Shown here piece after piece: positions 15,637 to 24,025 of a DNA stretch of 64,000 bases. A program made the position numbers and the translations under genes. The DNA lies in contig NZ_JANFPI010000010.1 of the NCBI RefSeq assembly GCF_026552795.1, forward strand, positions 91,498 through 155,497, given 5' to 3'. The first letter of the stretch is position 1. Each line of letters starts with the position of its first letter. The notes under the pieces were generated by a model. The model saw only the letters and a program-made list of their open reading frames with translations. It made no database searches and was not told the DNA's origin. The stretch comes from Ectorhizobium quercum. GTDB taxonomy: Bacteria > Pseudomonadota > Alphaproteobacteria > Rhizobiales > Rhizobiaceae.

Positions 15637-16749
15637 TCAGCGAACGAGATATTTCTCGATGATCGCCGGGTCCGGTTCCACGCCGAGGCCGGGCTCGGTC
15701 GGCAGGTGGGCGTAGCCGTCCCTGATCAGAACCGGGTTGCGCGCCAACTTGCGGGCGATTTCGTTCGGCTCCACACAATATTCCATGACGAGCGCGTTTT
15801 CGGTCGCGCAGAGGAAGTGCAGGGAGGCCGCCGTATTGATGTCGGTGGTGAAATTGTGGTTGCAGACCTTGCGGCCACGGCTCATGGCATAATCCGCAAT
15901 CCGGACGGCCTGGGTGAAACCGGTGCGCGTCAGGTCGATCTGCACGACATCGACGCCGCCTTCGTCGATCAGGCGCTCGAACCCGGCAACGCTGCACTCC
16001 TCCTCACCGGCTGCGATATATTGCGAGCAGGCCTTCGAAACCTGTCCGTAGCCGGCATAATTGTCGGGATGCAGCGGTTCCTCTATCCAGAACAGGCGGT
16101 AGGGTTCGAACAGCGACGCACGGCGGATCGTGGTCTTGGCGTCCCAGGCATGGCCCACATCGAGCATGAAGTCGTTGTCGTCGCCGATCGCCTTGCGGAC
16201 GGCCTCGACATAGGCGATATCCGTGCGCTCGTCGCGGCCGAACGGTTCCCAACCGAACTTGACGCCCGTATGGCCGGTGTCGATTGCCACCCTGGCGCGC
16301 TCCACCGTCGCCTCGATCGTGAACTGGAACATGTTCGAGGAGTAGACCCGCATCCTGTCGCGGAACGCGCCGCCGAGCAGGGTCGAAATCGGCTGCCCGA
16401 GCGCCTTGCCCTTGATGTCCCAAAGGGCGATGTCGATCCCCGCCATCGCCTGGAGCGTGGCACCGGCGCGGCCGTAGAAAATCGTCGCCCGATGCATCAG
16501 AGACCACAACCGGCCCGTATCGAGAGGATTCTCGCCGATCAGCAAACGCTTCAGGCCCGTCACCATCGTATGCGAATAGGGCGCGTCGACGATCGCTTGC
16601 ACGACGGACGGGCATCCGTCGACCTCCCCCCAGCCGACGATGCCGGCATCCGTGCTGATGCGGATCAGAAGCGTATCCTGCGAACTGTCCGTCCGGTTCT
16701 CGATGTTCGGCAGTTTCAGATAGAATGTTTCAACATCGGTGATTTTCAT
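15637..16749 (-). CDS. Mandelate racemase/muconate lactonizing enzyme family protein (probable acid-sugar-type dehydratase)
   Basis: A 370-residue enolase-superfamily enzyme. The capping domain begins MKITDVETFYLKLP; the barrel shows the lysine motif TGVKFGWEPFG, metal ligands in DVGHAW, WIEEPL and AAGEE, and a general-base histidine in CNHNFTTDIN. Such enzymes abstract the proton alpha to a carboxylate, usually for dehydration or racemization; the substrate is unknown. ATG 16749 is chosen as the family-typical N-terminus. An operator candidate at 16787-16804 lies in its promoter. Confidence 0.85.
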   Translation of the reverse strand: MKITDVETFYLKLPNIENRTDSSQDTLLIRISTDAGIVGWGEVDGCPSVVQAIVDAPYSHTMVTGLKRLLIGENPLDTGRLWSLMHRATIFYGRAGATLQAMAGIDIALWDIKGKALGQPISTLLGGAFRDRMRVYSSNMFQFTIEATVERARVAIDTGHTGVKFGWEPFGRDERTDIAYVEAVRKAIGDDNDFMLDVGHAWDAKTTIRRASLFEPYRLFWIEEPLHPDNYAGYGQVSKACSQYIAAGEEECSVAGFERLIDEGGVDVVQIDLTRTGFTQAVRIADYAMSRGRKVCNHNFTTDINTAASLHFLCATENALVMEYCVEPNEIARKLARNPVLIRDGYAHLPTEPGLGVEPDPAIIEKYLVR

Positions 16750-16786
16750 GCGGGTACCCTCATATTCGGATCCCGACATTCGCATA

Positions 16787-16804
16787 TCGTATTATTATAT
16801 ACAA
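16787..16804. promoter_or_regulatory. GntR-type operator, site 2 (before the dehydratase gene)
   Basis: TCGTAT-N6-ATACAA differs from site 1 at one position. It lies 38 bases upstream of the dehydratase start and 34 bases past the GntR stop, within the dehydratase promoter. Confidence 0.7.
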
Positions 16805-16837
16805 TCTATGCGCAGAAAAATTTTACTCGCCGCAGGA

Positions 16838-17584
16838 TCAACCGGTCATGGCCGCCTTTCGGGCCCGCCGTTCTTCGATGATCGCCGCGAAATCGAGCCC
16901 GGCCGGCTGGTCCAGCGCATGTTCGCGCACCGCCGCCTCGGTGGCCGCGATGTGGCCGCTCGAAAAGATCGTGAGAAGTGTGCGGTGCTCCTCGATGATC
17001 TCGTCCATGCTCTTGCCGAAGGTGGAGAGACCGAAGATGACGGTGAGCTGCCGCGCGATCGACTGCCAGAGGGTCAGCAGGACGGGATTGTCGGAAAGCT
17101 CGCAGAGGATCCGGTGGAACTGGGTGTCGGCACTGGCAAAACCGTAGGCGTCGTTGCGGTCGCGCATCAGGGTCAGTTCGTTGAGCGCGGCTTCCAGCCG
17201 GGCGAGATGGCGCCCTTTATAGTGGCCTTTTTCAATGGCGCGCCGGGCTGCGTGGCTTTCCAGGGTTGCCCGGACGTCGAGGACATTGTCGAGCGTGGCC
17301 TTGTCTATCTGCATCAGGCGTATGCCCTTGTAGGGTTCGTTGGTGACGACCCCCTGGCTCTCCAGAACCCGCAACGCCTCGCGGATCGGCACGCGGCTCA
17401 TGTTGAGCAATTCGCTCAGTTCCTTTTCGGTCAGACGCTCGCCGGGCAGGATGAGGCCTCTCGCCGCCGCCGACATGATCACGTCAAGGGCGTGATCGAC
17501 CAGCGTCCTCGGCCGTTCCGGTTGCCACTGCTCCACGTTCAGGGGTTGGTCCGCCACTTTCAATCTCCGCATCACTTCCATCAT
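16838..17584 (-). CDS. GntR-family regulator with FCD ligand domain
   Basis: About 248 residues. The winged helix is at the N-terminus (GERLTEKELSELLNMSRVPIREALRVLESQGVV), followed by an all-helical FCD domain with the metal/ligand residues D..FH (ADTQFHRIL) and two further histidines (EEHRTLL and REHAL). FCD regulators sense small carboxylates. The reading frame is open far upstream, but the true start is near 17584, 17581 or 17572. It sits in the middle of the cluster and is the obvious reader of the three TYGTAT-N6-ATACAA sites. Confidence 0.87.
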   Translation of the reverse strand: MMEVMRRLKVADQPLNVEQWQPERPRTLVDHALDVIMSAAARGLILPGERLTEKELSELLNMSRVPIREALRVLESQGVVTNEPYKGIRLMQIDKATLDNVLDVRATLESHAARRAIEKGHYKGRHLARLEAALNELTLMRDRNDAYGFASADTQFHRILCELSDNPVLLTLWQSIARQLTVIFGLSTFGKSMDEIIEEHRTLLTIFSSGHIAATEAAVREHALDQPAGLDFAAIIEERRARKAAMTG

Positions 17585-17599
17585 CAGGACATATCCTGA
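17584..17599. promoter_or_regulatory. Inverted repeat at the GntR gene start
   Basis: TCAGGA (17584-17589) and TCCTGA (17594-17599) are a perfect repeat with a 4-base spacer, overlapping the probable translation start. It differs from the three GntR-type sites and could be an autoregulatory site or an RNA hairpin that limits translation. Confidence 0.35.
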
Positions 17600-17706
17600 A
17601 ATCATATCCAAAAATACAAGTGACGACCGGATATCGGACAAAAATTTCGCTGAATTAAGCGGCACTTCTGCATTTCGTCCAATAGACAGGCAATCACGCT
17701 TGACAT

Positions 17707-17724
17707 TCGTATAATAGTATACAA
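17707..17724. promoter_or_regulatory. GntR-type operator, site 3 (before the transporter operon)
   Basis: TCGTAT-N6-ATACAA matches site 2 in both arms. TTGACA at 17700-17705 directly precedes it and may be a -35 element, so the site would sit inside the promoter of the transporter operon, in the divergent region with the GntR gene. Confidence 0.72.
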
Positions 17725-17825
17725 AATGACGATGAGCAAATCGAATGCTCTGTCGGGACGCAACCGGACGCGCATTGCGCCGCCGAGACAAATGGATAAT
17801 CAGCGCGATCAGGGGATCCATCGTG

Positions 17826-18701
17826 ATGAAACGCTTAACCTCGACATTCGTGGCCGCGCTGCTCGCAGGCGCGTCCTTGGCCTCCGCCGAGGACACGCCG
17901 AGCCCGACTCCGGCCGAATTCGCCTCCATGCCGGCCTGCGAGGCGCTTCGCTCCAAGTATCCGTCGCTCACCGGCAAGGAACTCACCATCGGTCTCGGTG
18001 GCTACAACAAGGGCTTCCAGTCTCCGAAGGCCGACGATCCGGACACGCTCGAAGGTCTCGATCCGGACATGTTCGACCGTCTGGGCGCATGTCTCGGCTT
18101 CACCTACAAGTTTCAGCTCGGCGCCTTCAATGTCCTGATCACCTCGCTGACGTCCGGCCGTATCGACATGGGTCCGTCGCTCTACGTCACCCCGGCCCGC
18201 CTTGAACAGGTCGCCTTCGTGTCGTCCTATCAGGTCATCGACGGCTCCGTCGTGCCGAAGGGCAATCCGAAGAACCTGCAATCGCTCGACGATCTGTGCG
18301 GCATGACCATCTCGGCGGCCGCCGGCACGTTCGAAGCGACGACGCTCGCGCCGGAACAGACCAAGAAATGCCTGGAGGCCGACAAGCCGGCGGTCGATGT
18401 GCTGCTCGTCCAGAACACCGACAACGCGATCCTCGCCGTCCAGTCCGGCCGGGCCGACATCCACCTGACGTCGGCCGCGGTCGCCAGGGGCCTGGTCGCC
18501 GCCGACCCGCGCCTCGAGCGCGCGTTCGATGTCGACCTGCCGATCCGTAACGGCTATCCGATCGCCAAGGACAATACGGAACTGCGCTCGGCCGTTACCG
18601 AGGGCATCGCGATCATCCAGGGCACGGGCGTGCAGAAGAAGCTGCTCGAAAAGTGGGGCCAGGGCGGCGACGCCGAGCGGCCCGTCGAAAACCTGGGCTG
18701 A
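17826..18701 (+). CDS. ABC transporter substrate-binding protein, polar amino acid type
   Basis: A 291-residue periplasmic protein with a signal peptide (KRLTSTFVAALLAGASLASA). The SBP family 3 fold is shown by LEGLDPDMFDRLGACLGF, the segment TSGRIDMGPSLYVTPAR and the C-terminal NTELRSAVTEGI. It would deliver an amino-acid-like ligand to the permease at 18916. GTG 17823 is an alternative start. It is the first gene of the operon; a hairpin follows its stop. Confidence 0.87.
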   Translation: MKRLTSTFVAALLAGASLASAEDTPSPTPAEFASMPACEALRSKYPSLTGKELTIGLGGYNKGFQSPKADDPDTLEGLDPDMFDRLGACLGFTYKFQLGAFNVLITSLTSGRIDMGPSLYVTPARLEQVAFVSSYQVIDGSVVPKGNPKNLQSLDDLCGMTISAAAGTFEATTLAPEQTKKCLEADKPAVDVLLVQNTDNAILAVQSGRADIHLTSAAVARGLVAADPRLERAFDVDLPIRNGYPIAKDNTELRSAVTEGIAIIQGTGVQKKLLEKWGQGGDAERPVENLG

Positions 18702-18709
18702 CCGGGAAC

Positions 18710-18738
18710 GGGCCGCGCGGGATTTCCCGGCGCGGCCC
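18710..18738 (+). terminator. Attenuator-like hairpin between binding-protein and permease genes
   Basis: GGGCCGCGC (18710-18718) pairs with GCGCGGCCC (18730-18738); the interior GGGATTTCCC can pair as well. There is no T run. Such structures between a binding-protein gene and its permease gene usually give partial readthrough and so excess binding protein. Confidence 0.55.
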
Positions 18739-18915
18739 GAACGCACTGTCCCTTCTTCGGATCGCTTGCGATTTGCAGAACGGTCCGTAGGCGGCTTCCG
18801 TATATTACGGCCGCCGTTTGCTTCATAATCGGCGTGGCGTCGCTGCGGGAAGGTCCGGGCATTCTCCGGTTTTCACAATGCGCCGCGGGGTCTTTCACAG
18901 TCGCAGGCTTTTCCG

Positions 18916-20481
18916 ATGGACATCTTCCTCCACTATCTGACGCTTCCCTATCTCTGGCAGGGAGCGGTCATCGCGGTGCAGCTCATGGTCGGGGCTCTCT
19001 TCGGAGGCATTGTGATCGGGTTTTTCCTCGCGCTCGCCAGCATGTCCAAACACCGGCTCATCAGCTATCCGGTCAAGGCATACATCTACCTGCTGCGCGG
19101 CACGCCGGTCCTGCTCCAGCTCATCCTGCTCTACAACGTCCTGCCCCAGTTCGGCATCATGCTGTCGGCATTCGCCAGCGCGCTTCTCGCACTGACGATC
19201 AACGAGACCGCCTATTGCGCCGAGATCATACGCGGCGGCATCATCTCCGCAAACCGGGACCAGCGCACGGCCGCGCAGGCCTTCGGCTTCACCCGCACGG
19301 CCGAGATGATCCATGTGGTGATCCCGCAGGCGCTGCGCGCCATCATGCCGACCCTCGGCAATGAATCGGTCGGCCTGCTCAAGTCGACATCGCTTGCCTC
19401 GGTGGTCGGAGTGAGCGAACTGACGATGCGCAGCCAGACGATCGTTTCGGAGAACTTCCTTTTCATCCCGGTGCTCATGGCGTCCGGCGGCATCTATGTC
19501 ATCCTGGCGAGCGTACTGGCGGTCGGCCAATGGTGGCTGGAAACGCGCGTCGGTCTGGACTTCCGCGCCAGGCGCGCCCGGCACCGCAAGCCGCGTCCGG
19601 TGGCCGAACTGCCGGCATCCGCGGCTTCCCCGACGACCGTCGATTCCCGCGAAAAGCTTCTGGAAGTGATCGATCTCAGGGTTGCCTATCACGGCAAGGA
19701 AGTCCTGAAAGGTCTTTCGCTGACGGTGCGGCGCGGCGAGGTCGTGGTGCTGCTCGGCCGGTCCGGATCGGGCAAGAGCACGCTCCTGAAATCCATCCTT
19801 GCGCTGGCGCCCGTCAGCGGCGGCGATATCCGCGTCGGCGGGGAGCGGATGGGGCGCGGGCCGAGCGGAGCCCCCCTGCCGGCCCGGGCGTTGCCGGCCA
19901 ACCGTGCGGCGGCCCGCATCGGCATCGTCTTCCAGAATTTCGCGCTCTTCGACCATCTGACGGCGGAAGAGAACGTGATGAGCATTCCCGTGATCGTGCA
20001 GAAGGACGCAAAGCCGGTCGCCCGCGCCAAGGCGCGCCGCGCCCTCGATCAGGTCGGCCTGTCCGCGTTCTACCATTCGCTCCCGCACGAGCTTTCCGGC
20101 GGCCAGCAGCAGCGCGTCGCCATCGCCCGCGCGCTGGCCAGCAATCCGCAGCTCATCCTGTTCGACGAGCCGACCTCGGCGCTCGACCCGGAACTGGTGC
20201 GCGAGGTGCATTCGACCATCCGCAAACTGGCGGACATGGGCATGACGCTGGTCATCAGCACCCATGACGTCGACTTTGCACGCAGCGTCGCCGATCAGAT
20301 CGTCTTCCTCCAGCACGGCGTTCTCGTCGAACAGGGGCCGCCTTCGATCATCGACAACCCGCAAACGCAGACCTTCGCCGCCTATCTGCGCCAGGAGGCC
20401 GCCGGCGAGATCGGGCCGGAGATCGAGCCCGAGCCCACCGCTCCCAAACCGGCTGCAAAGCTGATCCACACGGAAAGATGA
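18916..20481 (+). CDS. Fused ABC permease/ATP-binding protein, polar amino acid type
   Basis: A 521-residue fusion. Residues 1-220 are a HisM/GlnP-type permease with about five membrane segments and the EAA-like loop (QRTAAQAFGFTRTAEMI). After a proline-rich linker, residues about 250-500 are a complete ATPase with Walker A GRSGSGKST, signature LSGGQQQR and Walker B LILFDEPTSALDP. The two parts are normally separate genes; fusion fixes their stoichiometry. It would work with the binding protein at 17826 and overlaps the next gene by four bases (ATGA). Confidence 0.88.
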   Translation: MDIFLHYLTLPYLWQGAVIAVQLMVGALFGGIVIGFFLALASMSKHRLISYPVKAYIYLLRGTPVLLQLILLYNVLPQFGIMLSAFASALLALTINETAYCAEIIRGGIISANRDQRTAAQAFGFTRTAEMIHVVIPQALRAIMPTLGNESVGLLKSTSLASVVGVSELTMRSQTIVSENFLFIPVLMASGGIYVILASVLAVGQWWLETRVGLDFRARRARHRKPRPVAELPASAASPTTVDSREKLLEVIDLRVAYHGKEVLKGLSLTVRRGEVVVLLGRSGSGKSTLLKSILALAPVSGGDIRVGGERMGRGPSGAPLPARALPANRAAARIGIVFQNFALFDHLTAEENVMSIPVIVQKDAKPVARAKARRALDQVGLSAFYHSLPHELSGGQQQRVAIARALASNPQLILFDEPTSALDPELVREVHSTIRKLADMGMTLVISTHDVDFARSVADQIVFLQHGVLVEQGPPSIIDNPQTQTFAAYLRQEAAGEIGPEIEPEPTAPKPAAKLIHTER

Positions 20482-21557
20482 CGTCCATGCTTCCCTATCA
20501 GGCCGAGGCGGAAGCCGCGATCGGCAAAGACCTCTATCGTTATCTTGTCGGCCGCGCCGTGGACGGCGGCGCGGAGGATGCCAACGAGGCCGCTTTCAGA
20601 CGCTTCTGCCTTGTGCCACGGGTCCTGTCGGATATCCGTGGCGTCGACCTCGCGACGACGCTTTTCGGCGTCGAGATTGCCGCTCCGGTCGTGGTCGGTG
20701 CCTTTGCCGGCGACCGCCTGTTCCATGCGGAGGGGCTTGCGCCCGTCGCCCGGGTCTGCAAGCGCCTGCGCCTGCCCCTCGTCGTTTCGGAAGAAACCGT
20801 TACGCCTCTCGCCCGGATAACCGCCTTGCACGACCGGGTCCTCCTGCAATTGCGCGCTGCCGGCCCCGTGGAACGCGCGCGCTCCCTCGTCGAACATGCC
20901 GCCGATGCCGGGGCCGTCGGCATCGTGCTGACGGTGCTTGCGCCGGCGCACCCCATCGAGGGCCTACGGCCGGGCGGCTTCGATGTCGGTCAGGCGCTGC
21001 GGGACAGGGGATGGACGACGATCGGTTCCGACCGCCCCGGCCCGATGCCGCTGCCGGCATTTCCCAACTGGACCGCCCGGGACATTTCCGAGGTCGCCGA
21101 CAGCGCGAAAGCGCGCGGCCTGCACCTCGTCGTCAAGGGCGTCCTCCATCCCGGCGATGTCGCGGCTTGCGAACAGGCCGGAGCCGGTACGCTCATGGTT
21201 TCCAATATCGGCCTGCGGCAATCGTCGCGCTGGTTGCCGGCGCCGCTTGCCCTGCCTGGCATGAGGGCTGCCGCCTCGAAGGGCACGGCGGTGCTGGCCG
21301 ATGGCGGTATCCGGCATGGCAGCGATGTGCTGATCGCCCGGCTTCTGGGCGCGGATGCGGCGGTGGTTTCGCGGCCGGTTCTCACGGCACTGGCCGGCGC
21401 CGGGGAAAAGGGCGTCGAGTCGTACTTGTCCGGCCTGATCGATTCATTGACCGCCATGACGCTCTGGATGGGCGCCGGCAGGATCGAAGACCTGCGCCCG
21501 GACCAGTTGGCGCGCGCCGATGGCACCCCCCTTCCCTATGGAAAAAGCGATGTCTGA
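20478..21557 (+). CDS. FMN-dependent alpha-hydroxyacid dehydrogenase-like protein with altered active site
   Basis: A 359-residue TIM barrel of the lactate dehydrogenase/glycolate oxidase family: N-terminal GGAEDANEAAF, PRVLSDIRGVDLATTLFG, the lysine strand LHLVVKGVL, and the phosphate-binding ADGGIRHGSDVL. The catalytic motif normally reading SNHGGRQLD here reads SNIGLRQSS (about residues 242-250), so the proton-abstracting histidine is replaced by isoleucine while the arginine is kept. It may bind FMN but act by another mechanism. It is coupled to the fused transporter gene upstream and overlaps the NMT1-like gene downstream. Confidence 0.78.
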   Translation: MTSMLPYQAEAEAAIGKDLYRYLVGRAVDGGAEDANEAAFRRFCLVPRVLSDIRGVDLATTLFGVEIAAPVVVGAFAGDRLFHAEGLAPVARVCKRLRLPLVVSEETVTPLARITALHDRVLLQLRAAGPVERARSLVEHAADAGAVGIVLTVLAPAHPIEGLRPGGFDVGQALRDRGWTTIGSDRPGPMPLPAFPNWTARDISEVADSAKARGLHLVVKGVLHPGDVAACEQAGAGTLMVSNIGLRQSSRWLPAPLALPGMRAAASKGTAVLADGGIRHGSDVLIARLLGADAAVVSRPVLTALAGAGEKGVESYLSGLIDSLTAMTLWMGAGRIEDLRPDQLARADGTPLPYGKSDV

Positions 21558-22473
21558 GGCTCGCGCCCTGCTGAAGCTCAACGAAGGCGATCCGAGCGAA
21601 CAGCGTCTCTACTACCTTCCCCACTATGTGGCCGCCGACAAGGGCTTCTTCGCCGGAGCCAACCTCGAGGTTCTGTTCACTCGCACGGCGACCGGCGGAC
21701 ATACGGTGCGCGGGGGCCAGATCCCGGCCGTCCTGTCGGGCGAAGCCGATCTCACCATCGGCGGGCCGATGGTGACGATGAAGATGCTGGAAGAGGGAAC
21801 GGCCCATCTCGTCAACATCTGTGCCGCCGTGCGGACCCATCCCTGGTATCTCCTGTCGCGCCAGCCGATGCCTGAATTCTCCTGGGACGACCTGCGCGGG
21901 CGCACCGTGGTCGATATCGCCAATATCGGCACCGCGACCTTCACCTTCTCGTCGCTGCTGAAGGAAAAGGGGCTTGCCGGCAAGGTCGGACTGTCACCCG
22001 CACCTCTGACCGAAAGCGAAGCTCTGGCCGCATTCGTGGCCGGCGACGGTGATTTCGCGATCCAGCACCTGCACGCGGCCGGTCCCGCCCTGGCAAAGGG
22101 CGAGGTTTTCGCCGTTCAGGACCTTGCCACCGCGACGGGCGGCGTTCCGTGGAGCGCCTACATCGCCCTGCCGGAGGTCGTGGACCGGCGCCGGGCCGAT
22201 TTCAAGGCATTCGCCGAAGCGATGGACCGCGCCTTCGCATGGATTTGCGAACATGACGGCACGGAAATCGCCGCCCTGATCGGCCACCGTTTTCCATTTT
22301 TTCCGCGCGGCGCGATGGCGATGGCCATCGATCTTTACCGGAAGGCCGGTCTCTGGCCACCGAACCAATTCATTCCGCAGCAGGATTTCGAACGGTTCAG
22401 CCGATTGCTGGTCGAGGCCGGCTGGCTGTCCGCACCGGCGGATTATGAGAAGCTTGTCCGGCCTCTCGACTGA
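21550..22473 (+). CDS. NMT1/THI5-like (SsuA-type) binding-fold protein without signal peptide
   Basis: About 307 residues. The fold is that of SsuA/NMT1 binding proteins: YYLPHYVAADKGFFAGANLEV, SGEADLTIGGPM and DLRGRTVVDI. No signal peptide, lipobox or hydrophobic N-terminus is present from any plausible start, so it appears cytosolic. That fits THI5-type enzymes or an intracellular binder more than a transporter component. The start at 21550 has GGAAAA upstream; 21538 is possible. It lies inside the operon between the FMN protein and the amidohydrolase. Confidence 0.72.
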   Translation: MSEARALLKLNEGDPSEQRLYYLPHYVAADKGFFAGANLEVLFTRTATGGHTVRGGQIPAVLSGEADLTIGGPMVTMKMLEEGTAHLVNICAAVRTHPWYLLSRQPMPEFSWDDLRGRTVVDIANIGTATFTFSSLLKEKGLAGKVGLSPAPLTESEALAAFVAGDGDFAIQHLHAAGPALAKGEVFAVQDLATATGGVPWSAYIALPEVVDRRRADFKAFAEAMDRAFAWICEHDGTEIAALIGHRFPFFPRGAMAMAIDLYRKAGLWPPNQFIPQQDFERFSRLLVEAGWLSAPADYEKLVRPLD

Positions 22474-22490
22474 CATCGATGGAGAATGAC

Positions 22491-23867
22491 ATGGACACCC
22501 TCATCAAAGGCGGCACGGTCGTCACCGAACACGGCGTCGCTCCGCTCGACATCGGGATTGCCGGTGGCCGGGTCGCTGCACTTCTGTCTCCCGGCGAAGC
22601 CGTGGACGCGGGCCGGATCGTCGACGCGACCGGGCTTCTCGTCGTGGCGGGGGCCATAGACGCGCATGTTCACTTCACCGGTTCCAACCCCTATCCCGAG
22701 GAGGAACTCTTCGACGGAACCTGCTCCGCGGCAATGGGGGGCGTGACCACGATCATCGAGATGCCGCACTCCAATCCGCCCGCCACCACCCTCGAGGCGT
22801 TCGAGGCGAAGAAGGCGATGGCGATGCGACAGGCGGTCGTCGATTTCGGCCTGTGGGGCGGGCTCGACGGCAGGAACTGCAACGAACTGCCGCGCCTGCG
22901 CGAAGCGGGAGCGCTGGCGTTCAAGGGGTTCCTGTGCAGTTCGCAACGCGACCGGGCCGCCAGCGATCCATCCGGTCTCCCCGCCCTGACCGATGCCGAA
23001 TTGGTCGAGGCCATGCGCGTGGTCGGAAAATTCGGCGGGCTGATCGGCCTGCACGCGGAGAACCACGACCTGCTCATCGAGGCGCAGGCGAGGCTCCGCG
23101 TCGCAGGACGCACCGACATGCGCGCCCACGCGGAAGCGGGACCCGAAATCGCCGAGATCGAGGCGGTCTCACGCATCATCACGCTGTCGCGCGAAACGGG
23201 AACGCGCTGCCATATCGTTCACCTGAGCTCCGGGAAAGCAGCGGAACTGATCGCCGCCGCGAAGGGCACGGCTCCGGTTTCCGTCGAGACCTGCTCCCAT
23301 TATCTTCTCCTCGATGAAGACGATCTGGTCCGCATCGGCCCCTGGGCACGCTGCGGGCCGCCGCTGCGGCCGAGGGAGACCATCGACCTGCTCTGGACGT
23401 CCGTGCTGAACGGTACGATCGACATCCTCGCTTCCGACCATTGCCCCTATCTGCCCGAAGCCAAATCGATCGGGTTCGAAAGCGTCTGGAAGGCCGGGAT
23501 GGGCCTGACCGGCGTCCAGACGACGGTGCCGCTCCTGTTCAGCGAAGGCGTGGTGAAAAGGGGGCTGAGTCTGACGGATTTTGCCCGCATGACCGCGGCA
23601 GGTCCGGCCAGACTGTTCGGCCTTTATCCGAAAAAGGGCACGATCGCTCCCGGAAGCGATGCCGACCTGGTCTTCTACCGCCCCGACGAGGAATGGACGA
23701 TCACCGGGCAGTCCTTTCCCGGCCGTGCGAAGTGGACCCCGTTCGAAGGCACCCGCTGCACGGGCCGCGTCGTAAGGACGATGGTTCGCGGGACGGATGT
23801 CTATGCCGATGGCACCATCATGGTTTCCGCAGGCTTCGGCACATTCCAGCACGCCGCGTGTTCATGA
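22491..23867 (+). CDS. Cyclic amidohydrolase (hydantoinase/allantoinase/dihydroorotase family)
   Basis: A 458-residue metal-dependent amidohydrolase. Binuclear-site residues are visible: His59 and His61 in DAHVHF, Lys145 (carboxylated) in AFKGFL, His188 in LHAEN, His244 in HIVHLSS, and Asp316 in ASDHCP. The family opens cyclic amide rings such as hydantoins, allantoin or dihydropyrimidines. Genomic context gives no purine or pyrimidine pathway, so the substrate is open. The start at 22491 has GGAGAA six bases upstream. It is the last gene of the operon. Confidence 0.87.
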   Translation: MDTLIKGGTVVTEHGVAPLDIGIAGGRVAALLSPGEAVDAGRIVDATGLLVVAGAIDAHVHFTGSNPYPEEELFDGTCSAAMGGVTTIIEMPHSNPPATTLEAFEAKKAMAMRQAVVDFGLWGGLDGRNCNELPRLREAGALAFKGFLCSSQRDRAASDPSGLPALTDAELVEAMRVVGKFGGLIGLHAENHDLLIEAQARLRVAGRTDMRAHAEAGPEIAEIEAVSRIITLSRETGTRCHIVHLSSGKAAELIAAAKGTAPVSVETCSHYLLLDEDDLVRIGPWARCGPPLRPRETIDLLWTSVLNGTIDILASDHCPYLPEAKSIGFESVWKAGMGLTGVQTTVPLLFSEGVVKRGLSLTDFARMTAAGPARLFGLYPKKGTIAPGSDADLVFYRPDEEWTITGQSFPGRAKWTPFEGTRCTGRVVRTMVRGTDVYADGTIMVSAGFGTFQHAACS

Positions 23868-24025
23868 AAGCTGATCAGCGTATCGTGAGCACTCATCTCG
23901 ACATTCTTGCGATCACCACTGGCTGCAAAGATGGCAAGGCGTTGAAGCAATCCAATGATCCTGCAATGGGCAGATGACATCGCAATGCGGTCGGCACGCG
24001 TTTCAACACCGGCTGCACCATAACC

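Noticed and set aside
14552..15997. Minus-strand frame across the hydroxyacid dehydrogenase
   Set aside because: Covers two unrelated genes and their terminator in reverse; no domain found.
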